From NCBI GenBank assembly GCA_017551625.1, contig JAFZLF010000054.1, positions 1-64,000 on the forward strand: DNA of 64,000 nucleotides, in the 5' to 3' direction. The notes below the pieces were generated by a model. It made no database searches, was not told the DNA's origin, and worked only from the letters and a program-made list of their open reading frames with translations. Shown in pieces: positions 8,079 to 16,992 of the stretch. The DNA is from Clostridiales bacterium (GTDB taxonomy: Bacteria > Bacillota > Clostridia > Saccharofermentanales > Saccharofermentanaceae). Position 1 is the stretch's first letter; every line of letters begins with the position of its first letter. The position numbers and the translations under genes are program-made.

Positions 8079-9803
8079 ATGAAACGCGCGATCGCAGTAC
8101 TCCTTTCCATGACCATGGTCCTCGCACTGGCAGGATGCTCTAAAGAGGAAGAGACAACCAAGAAGAAGAAATCGAAGAAAACGACGAAGACCGAGGACAC
8201 TGAGGATCCTGACGATACCGATCCGTCCGAGAGCACAGACGAGACGGATCCGACAGACGATACCGATCCCACCGATACCTCTGAAACGGCCGACTCCTCG
8301 ACGTCCGGCACCACCTCTTCCGGTGATCCCTTCAACATGGATCTTCCGGCGCTCACGCACGACCTGCAGCTTCTGACATTTAAAAACGATCCGGTCGAAC
8401 ATTACTATGGCGAGCTCGGCGCTAATGACGAGATCTACCAGGCCATGTATTCCCTTGATGTCTATTCCGTCGAGGATGCAGGCTTTACCGCACTGAACGA
8501 TTATCTGGATCAGGTCAATTCCGGCTATGAATCCCGTCTGGCCGGTCTTTATGAAAGCTCTCTCGATACGCTGAGCGATCTTGTCGCGGATGCGGATCCG
8601 GATGCATACTGGGGCGAGACCCTGTACAACTATTCGCTTTATAAGATCTACCGTACAGACAGCAAGGTCAGCTCCTTCTATACGGTGGACTACGCCTCTT
8701 CTTCCGACGCCGAAGGCAGTATCGTCTATCACAACTTGGATTCCAAGACCGCAGAAGTGATCACCTTTGACGACGTCGTATTCGACAGAAGTGCTTTTGC
8801 CGAAGTACTCAACGAATACATCCTTCCCTCTGACCCTGATGATTACAGCGAAAGAATCGAGGAACGGAATTCCACGCTCACGTCCCTGATCGAGATGGTG
8901 AAAAGCGGAAGCGACATATCGTTTCTCATGACGCAGAACACGATCATCCTGTTCCAGGAAGGGCCTTCTGCCGGCGAGGTCATGACCTACTCCTTCTCAA
9001 TCCCGGTCCTGCACCTCGGCGGATGCGTCGACCTTTCCTACTTTACCTCCACCCCGGCATATTACTGCCTGACCGCGGATGACAACGATGAGATCTACTG
9101 GGATTTCGATGAGGACGGCTCCCTCGACATCGTCACCGTCACCGGGTTGATGGACGGCTATGATTTCGATCTCGAGATCTCCTATAATGGAAATATCTCT
9201 CCCAGTGGCGATTTCAACTTCGATTTCGAAGAAGCGTACGGAGTCTGCTGGACGACCATGGTCCACACCGATTCCGGCTATTATCTATACGTCGAGCTGA
9301 TGGTGGAAGATCCGGTCAACCCCACTCTCATCTACCACCTCGAAAATGGTGTGTTCGAATACGTCGACTACACCAACGAGATCGCCTGGACCCCCTACAA
9401 CCCGGTAAATATGCGCATCTTGAAGCGCTCCGACCTCATCGGTACCGGCAGTTACTCCGTCGAGTGCACGTTGATCGGCACAAATGGTGTCCCTGAGCCT
9501 ACCTCTTCCTTCTACGCCAAAAGCGCTGTCGTCGCGGCGGCAAAGGAGATGACGCTGGGTGTCTTCGACGAAAACGGCACTCCGACAGACAAGACGGTCA
9601 CTCTCACCGAGGGTACGGTCGTCCGGATGCTCGGTGTCGATACCGAAAAGAATCTGGCATACTTCACGACGCTCAATAAGGATGAATCGAAGAACCAGGA
9701 ATTCCAGATGATCGTATATAAACTGGATTACGATGACTACGATGTCTACTATGACGGCGACGGCGGATACCACCTGTTCGTCGGCCAGCACTACTACGAT
9801 TGA
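8079..9803 (+). CDS. lipoprotein of unknown function with Thr/Asp-rich tether
   Basis: The protein has 574 residues from the ATG at 8079, which has GGAGG at 8069-8073. A GTG six bases earlier is in frame but sits on that Shine-Dalgarno sequence. The signal peptide ends in the lipobox LALAGC with Cys20. A Lys-rich patch (TTKKKKSKK) and then an acidic Thr/Asp/Pro tether (to about residue 85) follow. The rest (about 90-574) is soluble and Tyr/Asp-rich with an overall beta character (DYDDYDVYYDGDGGYH at the end). It has no recognised enzymatic motif. The same Lys-then-Asp/Thr tether is found in the lipoproteins at 10010-11116 and 23251-25167. The 12-bp repeats 9811-9858 follow the stop codon. Confidence 0.85.
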   Translation: MKRAIAVLLSMTMVLALAGCSKEEETTKKKKSKKTTKTEDTEDPDDTDPSESTDETDPTDDTDPTDTSETADSSTSGTTSSGDPFNMDLPALTHDLQLLTFKNDPVEHYYGELGANDEIYQAMYSLDVYSVEDAGFTALNDYLDQVNSGYESRLAGLYESSLDTLSDLVADADPDAYWGETLYNYSLYKIYRTDSKVSSFYTVDYASSSDAEGSIVYHNLDSKTAEVITFDDVVFDRSAFAEVLNEYILPSDPDDYSERIEERNSTLTSLIEMVKSGSDISFLMTQNTIILFQEGPSAGEVMTYSFSIPVLHLGGCVDLSYFTSTPAYYCLTADDNDEIYWDFDEDGSLDIVTVTGLMDGYDFDLEISYNGNISPSGDFNFDFEEAYGVCWTTMVHTDSGYYLYVELMVEDPVNPTLIYHLENGVFEYVDYTNEIAWTPYNPVNMRILKRSDLIGTGSYSVECTLIGTNGVPEPTSSFYAKSAVVAAAKEMTLGVFDENGTPTDKTVTLTEGTVVRMLGVDTEKNLAYFTTLNKDESKNQEFQMIVYKLDYDDYDVYYDGDGGYHLFVGQHYYD

Positions 9804-9810
9804 TGGCCTG

Positions 9811-9858
9811 TGACGGATCGGGTAACGGATCGGGTAACGAATCGGGTGACGAATCGAG
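9811..9858. repeat. 12-bp tandem repeat, four units
   Basis: Four units of the form TRACGRATCGGG occur directly after the lipoprotein gene at 9811-9822, 9823-9834, 9835-9846 and 9847-9858. They lie between the stop codon at 9803 and the terminator at 9933. The period is a multiple of three, which may reflect decay of coding sequence, but no extended reading frame is kept. Confidence 0.85.
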
Positions 9859-9932
9859 CGCGCATCTGTCATCGGAATCGTCACAGGAATCGTCAACAGC
9901 AGGCATTATTCCATCATCCAAGGCAAAAAGAA

Positions 9933-9962
9933 GGGGCTGTGGATCGCGAGGATCACAGCCCC
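9933..9962. terminator. terminator between convergent lipoprotein genes
   Basis: GGGGCTGTGGATC (9933-9945) pairs with GATCACAGCCCC (9951-9962) with one bulged G. Read leftward it is followed by CTTCTTTTTG, a usable U-tract for the gene ending at 10010. Read rightward the T content is poor (CTTATGAT), so termination is probably better leftward. Confidence 0.75.
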
Positions 9963-10009
9963 CTTATGATACGTACCGATCCGTTACCGGATCCGTTTTT
10001 TCGATGAAC

Positions 10010-11116
10010 TTACGCGTCCATGACTTCCCATGTGCTGACGAACTGGCTGACATAGTCGCCGAACAGCTTGATGGTATCCGCTGCATGGGACTCATCCATC
10101 ATCTCTTTCTGGTAATCCGAGAAAGATACACCGTCTCTGGACTTCGTTCCATCGGAGAATGTACTTGCGCTCAGGGTCACGACCTCGACGTGGTCATCAG
10201 TGAGCTTGATGGTGAACTCATACTTGATGCTCGATCCGACACCGGCATTGACAAGTGCGTCGTAACCGGCGATCGTGCAAGGCGTATACTTATCCGTATT
10301 GCCCACGCGGTTCTCCCACATCATACTGCCCGAGCTCAGGATGTCGGTCTTCATCGTGTAGGCGAGATCATCATCGTTGAAGTTGACGCGGGCGACCGGA
10401 TAGCCCTGCGATGTACCCAGGTCGAAATCAAAATCCCCACCGGCAACTGTGCCTCTCTGCGGGATGAGGATATTATGTGTATAGAGCTCGAATCTCTCAT
10501 CATCGGTATAAAGAGCGTCCGGATCGTACTGCGTGTAATTGACGGAATTCATGATCGACATACAGAAATCCACGAAGTCCTGCTATCCGTTATCTGCTGT
10601 CACATGCTCATAGGTATCGCTCTCAGTATAAGAGAAGCCGATGTCTGCCTCAGCAAATGTATAGAGTTGGATGTGATAGATCTCTACGTTCTTGATCGCT
10701 TCGTCATCGGACTTATAGGTGAAGGAATCTTCCGAGTATGTCGAGAAATAATTCTCTGCATCATTCTGACGGATCGTGAAACCGTTCAGAACCGGGATCT
10801 CATACTCCATCGTGATGTCATACGGTTCATGGCGAAGAGTGTGCTTCTCTGTCTCGGTGAAAGCCAGAATGTTACCGCTCTGCGCCGCCGTCGTCTCCGT
10901 CGGGGTATCCGATTCGGAAGTATCGGTATTCTCGGCGGATGTATCCTTCGTATCCTCGGTGTCCTTCGTATCCTTCGTCTCGTCCGGATCCTCAGTATCC
11001 TCTGTCTCTTCAGACTTCGTCTTCTTCGTCTTTTCTGTTTCCTCTTCTTTCTTACTGCAGCCGGCGACTCCGAAGAGCATCGTCATGGCAAGCAGCGTCG
11101 CAATCAGTTTTTTCAT
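10010..11116 (-). pseudogene. lipoprotein gene interrupted by an in-frame TAG
   Basis: One continuous frame of 369 codons runs from the ATG at 11116 (GAGGAGG just upstream) to the stop at 10010. It is interrupted at codon 178 by TAG (10585-10583). The next codon is CAG and the frame continues in normal coding style (DFVDFCMSIMNSVNYTQYD). The first part has a signal peptide with lipobox FGVAGC (Cys20), a Lys-rich patch, a Thr/Glu/Asp tether and the start of a beta-rich domain. The second part (187 codons) has no Shine-Dalgarno sequence of its own at GTG 10573. The simplest reading is a nonsense mutation giving a truncated lipoprotein of 177 residues; readthrough or an assembly error are alternatives. 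Function unknown. Confidence 0.75.
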
Positions 11117-11150
11117 GTGTTTCTACCTCCTCAACTAAACTGACGTCGAA

Positions 11151-11178
11151 ATCATATCACGATAATTTTAGATTTCAA
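11151..11178 (-). promoter_or_regulatory. sigma-A-type promoter for the interrupted lipoprotein gene
   Basis: Read leftward: -35 TTGAAA (11178-11173), a 16-bp spacer and -10 TATGAT (11156-11151), about 35 bp upstream of the ATG at 11116. Confidence 0.6.
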
Positions 11179-11346
11179 TCACACAAAAGTACCATATCCG
11201 CTCACCTCAAGTGAAGACAAATTACGGTTCCGAGGGTCGCAAGAGGAATCTCATACGGCTCCCATCTGCACCCAAAACGTGTTAACATATGAAAGAGATC
11301 AGTTGGGAAAGATATCCACATAGAAGCGGGAAGGAAAAATCCGATC

Positions 11347-12018
11347 ATGGACTACGAACTTCTGAAGGAAATCTATGACATCGAGGATTTCGTCGGATAC
11401 GCAGATGAAGAGATCGCCGAGATGGCGGAGGGTTTTGATTCCGTACCGGCCGCGCTTTCCGAGTTCTGGAAGACCTGTGGAAACACAAGCGGACTTTTCA
11501 GAGAGAGTAACGATCCCTGGCTCACCCTCGAGTATCGGAGAAAGTGGTCCTGGATGAAGAAAGAACCCCGCGATTACTTCTATCTTCTTAACGAGAATCA
11601 GGGCGTGTACCAGGTCGCGATACGAAGAGAAGATATGGCCAAGGATGACCCGCCGGTCTATGTGGTCGAGAGTGGCCGTGACGGAGCGGTAAACGAGGTC
11701 GGGCAGGCCGCCCCGGGCGTCAGTGCTTTTGTCATGGGCATGATGCTCTACGAGGCGTGTCTCGGACACTTCGGGTATCCGCGCGAAGACATCATCTGGT
11801 ACGAGCCGGAGGACATCGGGAAAATCGAAACTCTGCTTAAGAAATACCCGTACAGCGTGGCGAACTGGTATTCCGAGCGGATCGACCTCTATACGGTAAC
11901 GGGCGAAGAACTGCTGTTCATCATGAAGGGCGACTCGCCAAGCGGGACTTACTCGGCGAAGACGAAAGAAAGCTACGACCGCATCGATGGTCTGATCGGC
12001 GAGATCGGTGAGATGTGA
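11347..12018 (+). CDS. SUKH (SMI1/KNR4)-like protein
   Basis: The protein has 223 residues and is cytoplasmic. The layout VPAALSEFWKTCGNTSGLF followed by PRDYFYLLNENQGVYQVAI and PVYVVES resembles the SUKH/SMI1-KNR4 fold, in which a helix with LPxxxxxFxxxxGG precedes strands describing a polar pocket. SUKH proteins are often immunity partners of contact-dependent toxins but also act elsewhere. No toxin gene is adjacent. The next two genes in the same direction (crystallin-J1-like and TPR) may form a loose operon, but each has its own Shine-Dalgarno sequence and the gaps are 70-100 bp. The family assignment is inferred from a motif impression only. Confidence 0.55.
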   Translation: MDYELLKEIYDIEDFVGYADEEIAEMAEGFDSVPAALSEFWKTCGNTSGLFRESNDPWLTLEYRRKWSWMKKEPRDYFYLLNENQGVYQVAIRREDMAKDDPPVYVVESGRDGAVNEVGQAAPGVSAFVMGMMLYEACLGHFGYPREDIIWYEPEDIGKIETLLKKYPYSVANWYSERIDLYTVTGEELLFIMKGDSPSGTYSAKTKESYDRIDGLIGEIGEM

Positions 12019-12090
12019 GCCTGCGCGAATCATGTTTCGCGGCATTCCCGGCGCCCCGGTCGAGCATAGTAAACAAGGAGCATAAAGAAT

Positions 12091-12429
12091 ATGAAACTGT
12101 ATAGACCCATAGGCACAAAAGAGCTGGAGCTGATTGAAAAGAGCGGATACAAGGCCTTCCCGCCGAGGCTTCCGGATCAGCCGATCTTCTATCCGGTGAT
12201 GAATGTCGAGTACGCGACCGAGATCGCGCAGAACTGGAACGTGAAGTACAACGAGGATCACAAGGGATACGTGACCGAGTTTGAAGTCGATGACGAGTGG
12301 ATCCGCCGTTACGACGTGCATATCGTCGGCGCCTCGCACCACGCCGAGCTCTGGATCCCGGCCGAAGAACTTCCGGAGTTTAATCAGCACATCATCGGGA
12401 CGATCCGGGTGATTCGGACATTTTCGTGA
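12091..12429 (+). CDS. ADP-ribosylation/crystallin J1-like small protein
   Basis: This protein of 112 residues belongs to a widespread small family commonly named ADP-ribosylation/crystallin J1. Recognisable parts are KLYRPIGTKELELIEKSGY, FPPRLPDQPIFYPVMN and the end ELWIPAEELPEFNQHIIG. The name is historical and I see no catalytic residues of an ADP-ribosylhydrolase, so enzymatic function should not be assumed. AAGGAG lies about ten bases before the ATG. It sits between a SUKH-like and a TPR gene. Confidence 0.7.
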   Translation: MKLYRPIGTKELELIEKSGYKAFPPRLPDQPIFYPVMNVEYATEIAQNWNVKYNEDHKGYVTEFEVDDEWIRRYDVHIVGASHHAELWIPAEELPEFNQHIIGTIRVIRTFS

Positions 12430-12480
12430 GCGCCGTATTCTTCGTAAGAAGCACTGGCGCCCATCGTTTGCGCTGAACCG

Positions 12481-12518
12481 GGATACATAATTAGAGAGCA
12501 GGATACATAATTAGAGAG
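12481..12518. repeat. 20-bp tandem duplication before the TPR gene
   Basis: GGATACATAATTAGAGAG occurs at 12481-12498 and 12501-12518. The second copy carries the Shine-Dalgarno-like GAGAGGA used by the ATG at 12528, so the duplication produces two candidate ribosome-binding sites. Confidence 0.85.
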
Positions 12519-12527
12519 GACAATTGT

Positions 12528-13487
12528 ATGGAAAACGACGGCAGATTTGAACTGAAGGTAAGCCCGGTCGAGATGTGCAGGATCGACTACAACAGATCGA
12601 TGGAGGAGCTCTTCTCTTTCTACGACGAGCAGAACAAGAAGATCAAGGAAGGGGCAAAAGAGTATCTGACTGGCGAGTTCATGCAGCTCGGATACGCCCT
12701 CGATTTTATCGACTTCGTGAAGCGGATCTTCAACGTCACTTTTGATTTCGATGAAGCGGTGATCCCGTATCTCGATAAGGTGCTCGGCACTTTGCGGGGA
12801 GCCATCGTAGAAAAGAAGATCAACCGTGAGGCGGCGCAGGATATCGCCAAGAAAGCGACCGGATTCTTCAGCGTGGTCGTCTGGAAAAACCTCGGCGGCG
12901 GATTTATCAGCTCGAATATCGGCTACGGTGTAAATGTCAAGGGCATCAACGCTTTCGTATACGGGAGGATCGTCAGAAATCTTTCCGGTGAGCCGGGTGC
13001 GGACATGGCGGCGCTCTACGAATCCCTGAAAGATACGTCCAAAGTCCGTCTCGGCGATAAGGACATCCAGGTTCCGCTTACGCTCACGGACGAGACCTAC
13101 AACCAGGTAAAAGCACTGTGCGCCGAGGGTGACACGTTCGCGGATGCAGGGAAATATGAGGAGGCCCTCGTGAAATACAACGAAGCGATGGACCTTCTTC
13201 CGGAGCCGAAGACCCACTGGGATGCGTACTTCTGGATCGTTGTCGCCAGAGGGGATGCGTACTTCTTCATGCAGGACTTTAAAAAGATGCTCCCGGAATT
13301 TCTTCTCGCGATCCGGTGCGATGCCGGTCCCGGCAATCCTTTTGTGAACCTCCGCCTCGGCGAAGCGTACTACGAAAACGGCGATACCGAGAAGGCACGC
13401 GTCTATTTCAAGATCGCTTTCGAGCAGGATGCGACGATATTCGACGAAGAAGAGGACCACAAGTACCGCGACTGGTTCAAGCAATAA
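12528..13487 (+). CDS. hypothetical protein with C-terminal TPR repeats
   Basis: The protein has 319 residues. The N-terminal 190 residues are helical and unrecognised, with one hydrophobic Gly-rich stretch (WKNLGGGFISSNIGYG). The C-terminal part has at least two tetratricopeptide units: GDTFADAGKYEEALVKYNEA (about 206-225) and RLGEAYYENGDTEKARVYF (about 280-300). It is probably a protein-protein interaction factor. The start is set by GAGAGGA in the second copy of the 20-bp duplication. Array B of the 50-bp repeat begins 24 bp after its stop codon. Confidence 0.8.
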   Translation: MENDGRFELKVSPVEMCRIDYNRSMEELFSFYDEQNKKIKEGAKEYLTGEFMQLGYALDFIDFVKRIFNVTFDFDEAVIPYLDKVLGTLRGAIVEKKINREAAQDIAKKATGFFSVVVWKNLGGGFISSNIGYGVNVKGINAFVYGRIVRNLSGEPGADMAALYESLKDTSKVRLGDKDIQVPLTLTDETYNQVKALCAEGDTFADAGKYEEALVKYNEAMDLLPEPKTHWDAYFWIVVARGDAYFFMQDFKKMLPEFLLAIRCDAGPGNPFVNLRLGEAYYENGDTEKARVYFKIAFEQDATIFDEEEDHKYRDWFKQ

Positions 13488-13511
13488 AATACTTAATCCA
13501 GAGAATAGTTC

Positions 13512-13661
13512 AGTCTCCTTTTTGTCTCCTTTTGCATAAAAAGTAGACCATTTGGAGACTGGGTCTCCTTTTTGTCTCCTTTTGCTCGAAAAGTAGACCA
13601 TTGGGAGACTGGGTCTCCTTTTTGTCTCCTTTTGCTTTGAAAAGAGACAGCTTGGAGACTA
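13512..13661. repeat. 50-bp tandem palindromic array B (3 units)
   Basis: Three units of exactly 50 bp occupy 13512-13561, 13562-13611 and 13612-13661. They are in the opposite orientation to array A and are more diverged from it: the arms read GTCTCC TTTTT GTCTCC, TTTTGC and then AAGTAGACCA / GAGAGACAGC and GGAGACT. The third unit retains the form seen in array C. Array B lies between the 3' ends of two convergent genes and is followed by the serA terminator. Confidence 0.95.
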
Positions 13662-13702
13662 AGATTTCTTCTGAGAAGCCGCGGATCATCGATTTCAAGA
13701 GG

Positions 13703-13760
13703 AAAAAGAATATCCCTTCCGAGCCTCCGAAGGTCAGCTCGAGAAGGGATATTCTTTTTT
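13703..13760. terminator. bidirectional terminator of the serA operon (motif family member E5)
   Basis: AAAAAGAATATCCCTTC (13703-13719) pairs with GAAGGGATATTCTTTTTT (13743-13760), a 17-bp stem with A/T tracts on both sides. Read leftward its top is CTCGAGCTGACCT then TCGGAGGCTCGG. This closely matches the inner part of the terminator at 48843-48902 with that terminator's apical hairpin missing. Confidence 0.9.
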
Positions 13761-13781
13761 ACTCTGAAAAGATGTCGCGAA

Positions 13782-15386
13782 TCAGAACGACAGCTGTGTG
13801 ACTCGAAGCACACCATCGATCGCACGAAGCTCACCGAGTACTTCCTCGCTCAGCGCTTCGCTTACCGCCAGGAAGGACTGGGCCTTTGTGGAGCCTGGTT
13901 TTACGCCCCAGTGCATCGCGTTGATGTTGATGTTGTGATCGCCGATCTTGGTTGCGATCTTACCGATGATGCCCGGCTTGTCTTCGTTCTGCATCGCTAC
14001 AACGATCGGGGCCAGCGCGAAGTCTGCCTGATAGCCGAAGAAGCTGACGAGCACTTCTGTATCTTCACCGACGATCGTACCGGAAACAGAGAGCTCACGG
14101 CCTTCCTCGGTTACAAAGTTCACGACGATCATGCTGCTGTAGCGCTCGCATGCCGCACTCTTACTCTCGACGACCTCGATACCGTGGGCCTCGACACCCT
14201 GGCGTACGTTCACGAAGCTTACTCGTCCGTCGGAATGTGCAGAGAGGAAGCCCTTCAGAACAGAGAGTGTCAAGATGCCTGTCTCCTGCTCGGCAAGTGC
14301 GCCTCGGAATTCGACCTCGATCTTCTTGACCGGAACAGTCTCGGCCTGGTAGTAGATCCCGCCGAGCTTCTCAGCGAGATCCGCATACGGACGGATGGCC
14401 GCCATATCTCCGCCGAAAGCAGGCATGTTGATCGCCGCGACCAGTTCCCCGCGCAGTGCTTTTGCCACGAGAGAAGTAACGGCAGAACCGACGTTGTGGT
14501 TCGCTTCCTGAGTCGAAGCGCCGAGGTGAGGTGTCACGACGCAGTTCGGCAGTGTCAGAAGCGGGTTCTCATAGTGCTGCTCGCCCGGCGCCTTATCGTA
14601 AGAAGGCTCCTTGTCGAAGACGTCGATCGCAGCGGCCGCGACCTGACCGGACTTCAGTGCCTCATAGAGCGCGGCCTCATTGACGAGACCACCACGGGCG
14701 GCGTTGACGATACGGACGCCCTTCTTGCACTTGGCCAGTTCTTCTGCGCCGACCATGCCGACAGTTTCCTTATTCTTCGGTGTATGGAATGTGATGAGAT
14801 CCGCAACAGCGAGGAGATCCTCGAGCTTCGCGCAGCGCTTGACGCCAACGGTGTCGAACTTCTCCTGCGGAACATACGGATCATATGCGACGACAGTCAT
14901 ACCGATGCCCTTGAGCTTTCTGGATACGATGGAACCGATGCGGCCGAGACCGATGACACCGGCGGTCTTGCCCTCGAGCTCATTACCGATCATCTGGGCA
15001 CGGCGGAAATCGTCGTTATGCGCTGCCTCGTTGGCGTGGCAGAGATTTCTGAAGATGGAGAATGCATGCGCGACAGCGAGTTCACCGGCGGCCATGATGT
15101 TGGCTTCCGGAGTATTGACCGCGATGATGCCCTTCTCGGTGCAGGCGGCCACGTCGATGTTGTCGATACCGTTACCGGCACGGCCGACGACCTTCAGGTT
15201 CTTCGCATTGGCAAGGAGGTCACGGTTGACCTGTGTGACGGAACGGACGATGAGCGCATCGTAATCACCGATGAAGCCCTTGATCTCGTCCTGGGAGCAG
15301 CCCAGACGCTCATCTACTTCGAAACCCTCATCTCTGAGATACTGGATGGCATCTGCCGCGATCTTTTCTGCAACTAAAATCTTCAT
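13782..15386 (-). CDS. serA: D-3-phosphoglycerate dehydrogenase
   Basis: This protein of 534 residues has the long-form PGDH layout. The N-terminal catalytic domain and NAD-binding core carry GVIGLGRIGS (about 139-148), HTPKNKETVGM, NAARGGLVNEAAL (catalytic Arg region) and VVTPHLGASTQEA (catalytic His). An intervening substrate-binding domain and a C-terminal ACT domain (DKPGIIGKIATKIGDHNIN) follow. It catalyses the first step of serine synthesis, 3-phosphoglycerate to 3-phosphohydroxypyruvate, and the ACT domain suggests feedback control by serine. GGAGGAAC precedes the ATG. It lies 115 bp downstream of a class V aminotransferase gene, consistent with a serine operon ending at the strong hairpin 13703-13760. 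Confidence 0.97.
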   Translation of the reverse strand: MKILVAEKIAADAIQYLRDEGFEVDERLGCSQDEIKGFIGDYDALIVRSVTQVNRDLLANAKNLKVVGRAGNGIDNIDVAACTEKGIIAVNTPEANIMAAGELAVAHAFSIFRNLCHANEAAHNDDFRRAQMIGNELEGKTAGVIGLGRIGSIVSRKLKGIGMTVVAYDPYVPQEKFDTVGVKRCAKLEDLLAVADLITFHTPKNKETVGMVGAEELAKCKKGVRIVNAARGGLVNEAALYEALKSGQVAAAAIDVFDKEPSYDKAPGEQHYENPLLTLPNCVVTPHLGASTQEANHNVGSAVTSLVAKALRGELVAAINMPAFGGDMAAIRPYADLAEKLGGIYYQAETVPVKKIEVEFRGALAEQETGILTLSVLKGFLSAHSDGRVSFVNVRQGVEAHGIEVVESKSAACERYSSMIVVNFVTEEGRELSVSGTIVGEDTEVLVSFFGYQADFALAPIVVAMQNEDKPGIIGKIATKIGDHNININAMHWGVKPGSTKAQSFLAVSEALSEEVLGELRAIDGVLRVTQLSF

Positions 15387-15501
15387 GTTTGTGTTCCTCC
15401 CTATTTACTTTCACGTGGAGTACCTCTTTGCATCCACGCGCTCAATTTTTTCGGATCGAATCTGATTTTCTGATCGGAACCGTTTTCCCGGATTCCGGAT
15501 C

Positions 15502-16599
15502 TTATGCGTTCTGCGCTTTTAACTCTGCGACGACTTCGTCGAGATTTTCCAGCATCTCTTTGATCTCATCGACGGTGATGTCCGCCATATGAGCGATGCG
15601 GAATGTAGTCTCCTTCAGTGCGCCGTAGCCGCCGGAGAGGAGATATCCTCTCTCGCCCATCTTCTTGTTGATTTCAGAAAACGGGATGCCCAGCGTATTC
15701 TTGATACAGGTTACCGTGACGGACAGGTTATCCGGATCGGAGTATAGCTCTGCGTTCTTTCTCGCCCAGTCACGAACGAGCTCAGCCATCTCGCAGTGTC
15801 TCTTATAACGGTTCTCGACGCCCTCGGCGAGGATGCAGTCGAGCTGGTAGTCCAGCGCGAACATGTGGGACTCGGACGGAGTCGACGGATACTGGAACGG
15901 CTTCTCGTGCACGAACTTCGCAAGCTCGACATAGTCGAAGTAGAGGCCGCGGTTCGGTATCGTCTTCGCCTTTTCGAGCGCACGGTCGGAAACCGAAGCG
16001 ATACTCATTCCCGGAGGAAGACCGAGACACTTCTGTGTGGAAGTGATGCATACGTCGATGCCCCACTCGTCAACCGGGATAAAGTCACCGCCCATGGAAC
16101 TTACCGTATCCACGCAGAGGATGACATCCGGATACTTCGCCTTCAGGACCTCATGGATCTTTCCGACAGGATTGTGGATACCTGTGGAGGTCTCGTTGTG
16201 TGTGATGGTGATCATGTCGTACTCGCCTGTGGAGAGTGCCTCGTCCACCATCTCAGGTGTCGTGATTTGTCCCAGTTCGGAACGGAAAATATCTGCCGGA
16301 ACACCATTAGCGGTCGCCATCTTATACCAGCGCTCACCAAATGCTCCGATGGAGAAGATCGCTGCCTTTTTCGCAGTGAAACATCGTACGGCACCTTCCA
16401 TCAGACCGCTGCCTGATGAAGTGGACAGAATGATCGTATTCTTCGTACCCATGACCTTCTGCAGTTTCTCGGAGATCCCCTGCTGCAGAGCGGACGCATC
16501 TTTGGTACGGTGGCCGATCATCGGCGTAGCCATCTTTTCCAGAACTTCACTGCGGACTTCTGTCGGTCCGGGAATGAAAAGCTTCTTGTGCGTACTCAT
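15502..16599 (-). CDS. class V aminotransferase (alanine-glyoxylate / phosphoserine type)
   Basis: The protein has 365 residues from the ATG at 16599, preceded by GGAGGAG. An in-frame ATG at 16614 overlaps that site and is unlikely. It is a fold-type I PLP enzyme of class V: IPGPTEV at the N-terminus, HNETSTGI, VDTVSSMGG (PLP-binding Asp region) and TSTQKCLGLPPG with the Schiff-base Lys. Sequence features are those of alanine-glyoxylate/serine-pyruvate aminotransferases, but in Clostridia such enzymes are usually encoded next to serA and are believed to serve as phosphoserine aminotransferase. The exact substrate is inferred from context. Confidence 0.88.
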   Translation of the reverse strand: MSTHKKLFIPGPTEVRSEVLEKMATPMIGHRTKDASALQQGISEKLQKVMGTKNTIILSTSSGSGLMEGAVRCFTAKKAAIFSIGAFGERWYKMATANGVPADIFRSELGQITTPEMVDEALSTGEYDMITITHNETSTGIHNPVGKIHEVLKAKYPDVILCVDTVSSMGGDFIPVDEWGIDVCITSTQKCLGLPPGMSIASVSDRALEKAKTIPNRGLYFDYVELAKFVHEKPFQYPSTPSESHMFALDYQLDCILAEGVENRYKRHCEMAELVRDWARKNAELYSDPDNLSVTVTCIKNTLGIPFSEINKKMGERGYLLSGGYGALKETTFRIAHMADITVDEIKEMLENLDEVVAELKAQNA

Positions 16600-16713
16600 G
16601 TTAAACTCCTCCATGTAAACCTATAATTACATACCGTACTATTGTAGTCGCAATTCACCGATTTTTCTAGTCAAAAAGCACTGTCATTTTGATTTTCGGC
16701 ATTTTTACAACAA

Positions 16714-16736
16714 GCGCCCGTTTTCGGGCGTCTTTT
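16714..16736 (+). terminator. short GC-rich hairpin followed by CTTTT in a divergent gap
   Basis: GCGCCCG, TTTT loop, CGGGCGT then CTTTT (16714-16736). It resembles a weak rightward terminator but no rightward gene lies upstream. It may belong to the leader of the leftward aminotransferase gene. The 378-bp gap 16615-16992 otherwise holds two copies of the AAAAGCAC/GTGCTTTT octamer (16674, 16926) and the promoter of the next gene. I found no T-box or riboswitch signature. Confidence 0.3.
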
Positions 16737-16931
16737 CGTACATTTGAGACAGCAAAGTGACAGACGGAATCGGCAAATGATTTTCGCTCTGAAGCTGACG
16801 GTGCCGGAGGGCGGACGATGTACCCTGCCGGCGCGGTATAGAAATCCGTCTGCCCCGCAAGAAGCAATCCCGCAGTTCCGCGTAAGATGCGATGGCCGCC
16901 CGCGATCACTCAGGCCACGGCGACAGTGCTT

Positions 16932-16960
16932 TTGCCAAAGAGGGAAAAATCATGTACATT
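16932..16960 (+). promoter_or_regulatory. promoter for the membrane protein gene
   Basis: -35 TTGCCA (16932-16937), a 17-bp spacer and -10 TACATT (16955-16960), followed by AAAGGAGG (16978-16985) and the ATG at 16993. The -35 overlaps a GTGCTTTT octamer. Confidence 0.55.
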
Positions 16961-16992
16961 GGTGGTAGCAACTACGTAAAGGAGGACCGTCC

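Noticed and set aside
10010..11116. Genome-wide TAG recoding as explanation for the interrupted lipoprotein
   Set aside because: The ligase at 28478-30460 ends with TAG exactly where the downstream permease needs it to end, so TAG appears to be a normal stop here.
13911..15377. A 488-codon frame antisense to serA, and comparable antisense frames (for example 21407-22741, 23017-24450, 25518-26687)
   Set aside because: High GC and codon bias create long shadow frames; their predicted proteins lack motifs and the sense genes have clear families.
16667..16909. Possible 80-codon gene upstream of the aminotransferase gene (leftward)
   Set aside because: No Shine-Dalgarno sequence, weak start, and it contains a GC hairpin and an octamer copy; it is more likely leader or promoter sequence.
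16615..16992. T-box or riboswitch leader for the serine operon
   Set aside because: I looked for the T-box UGGNACCGCG motif and riboswitch cores in the leader and found none; only a short GC hairpin is seen.
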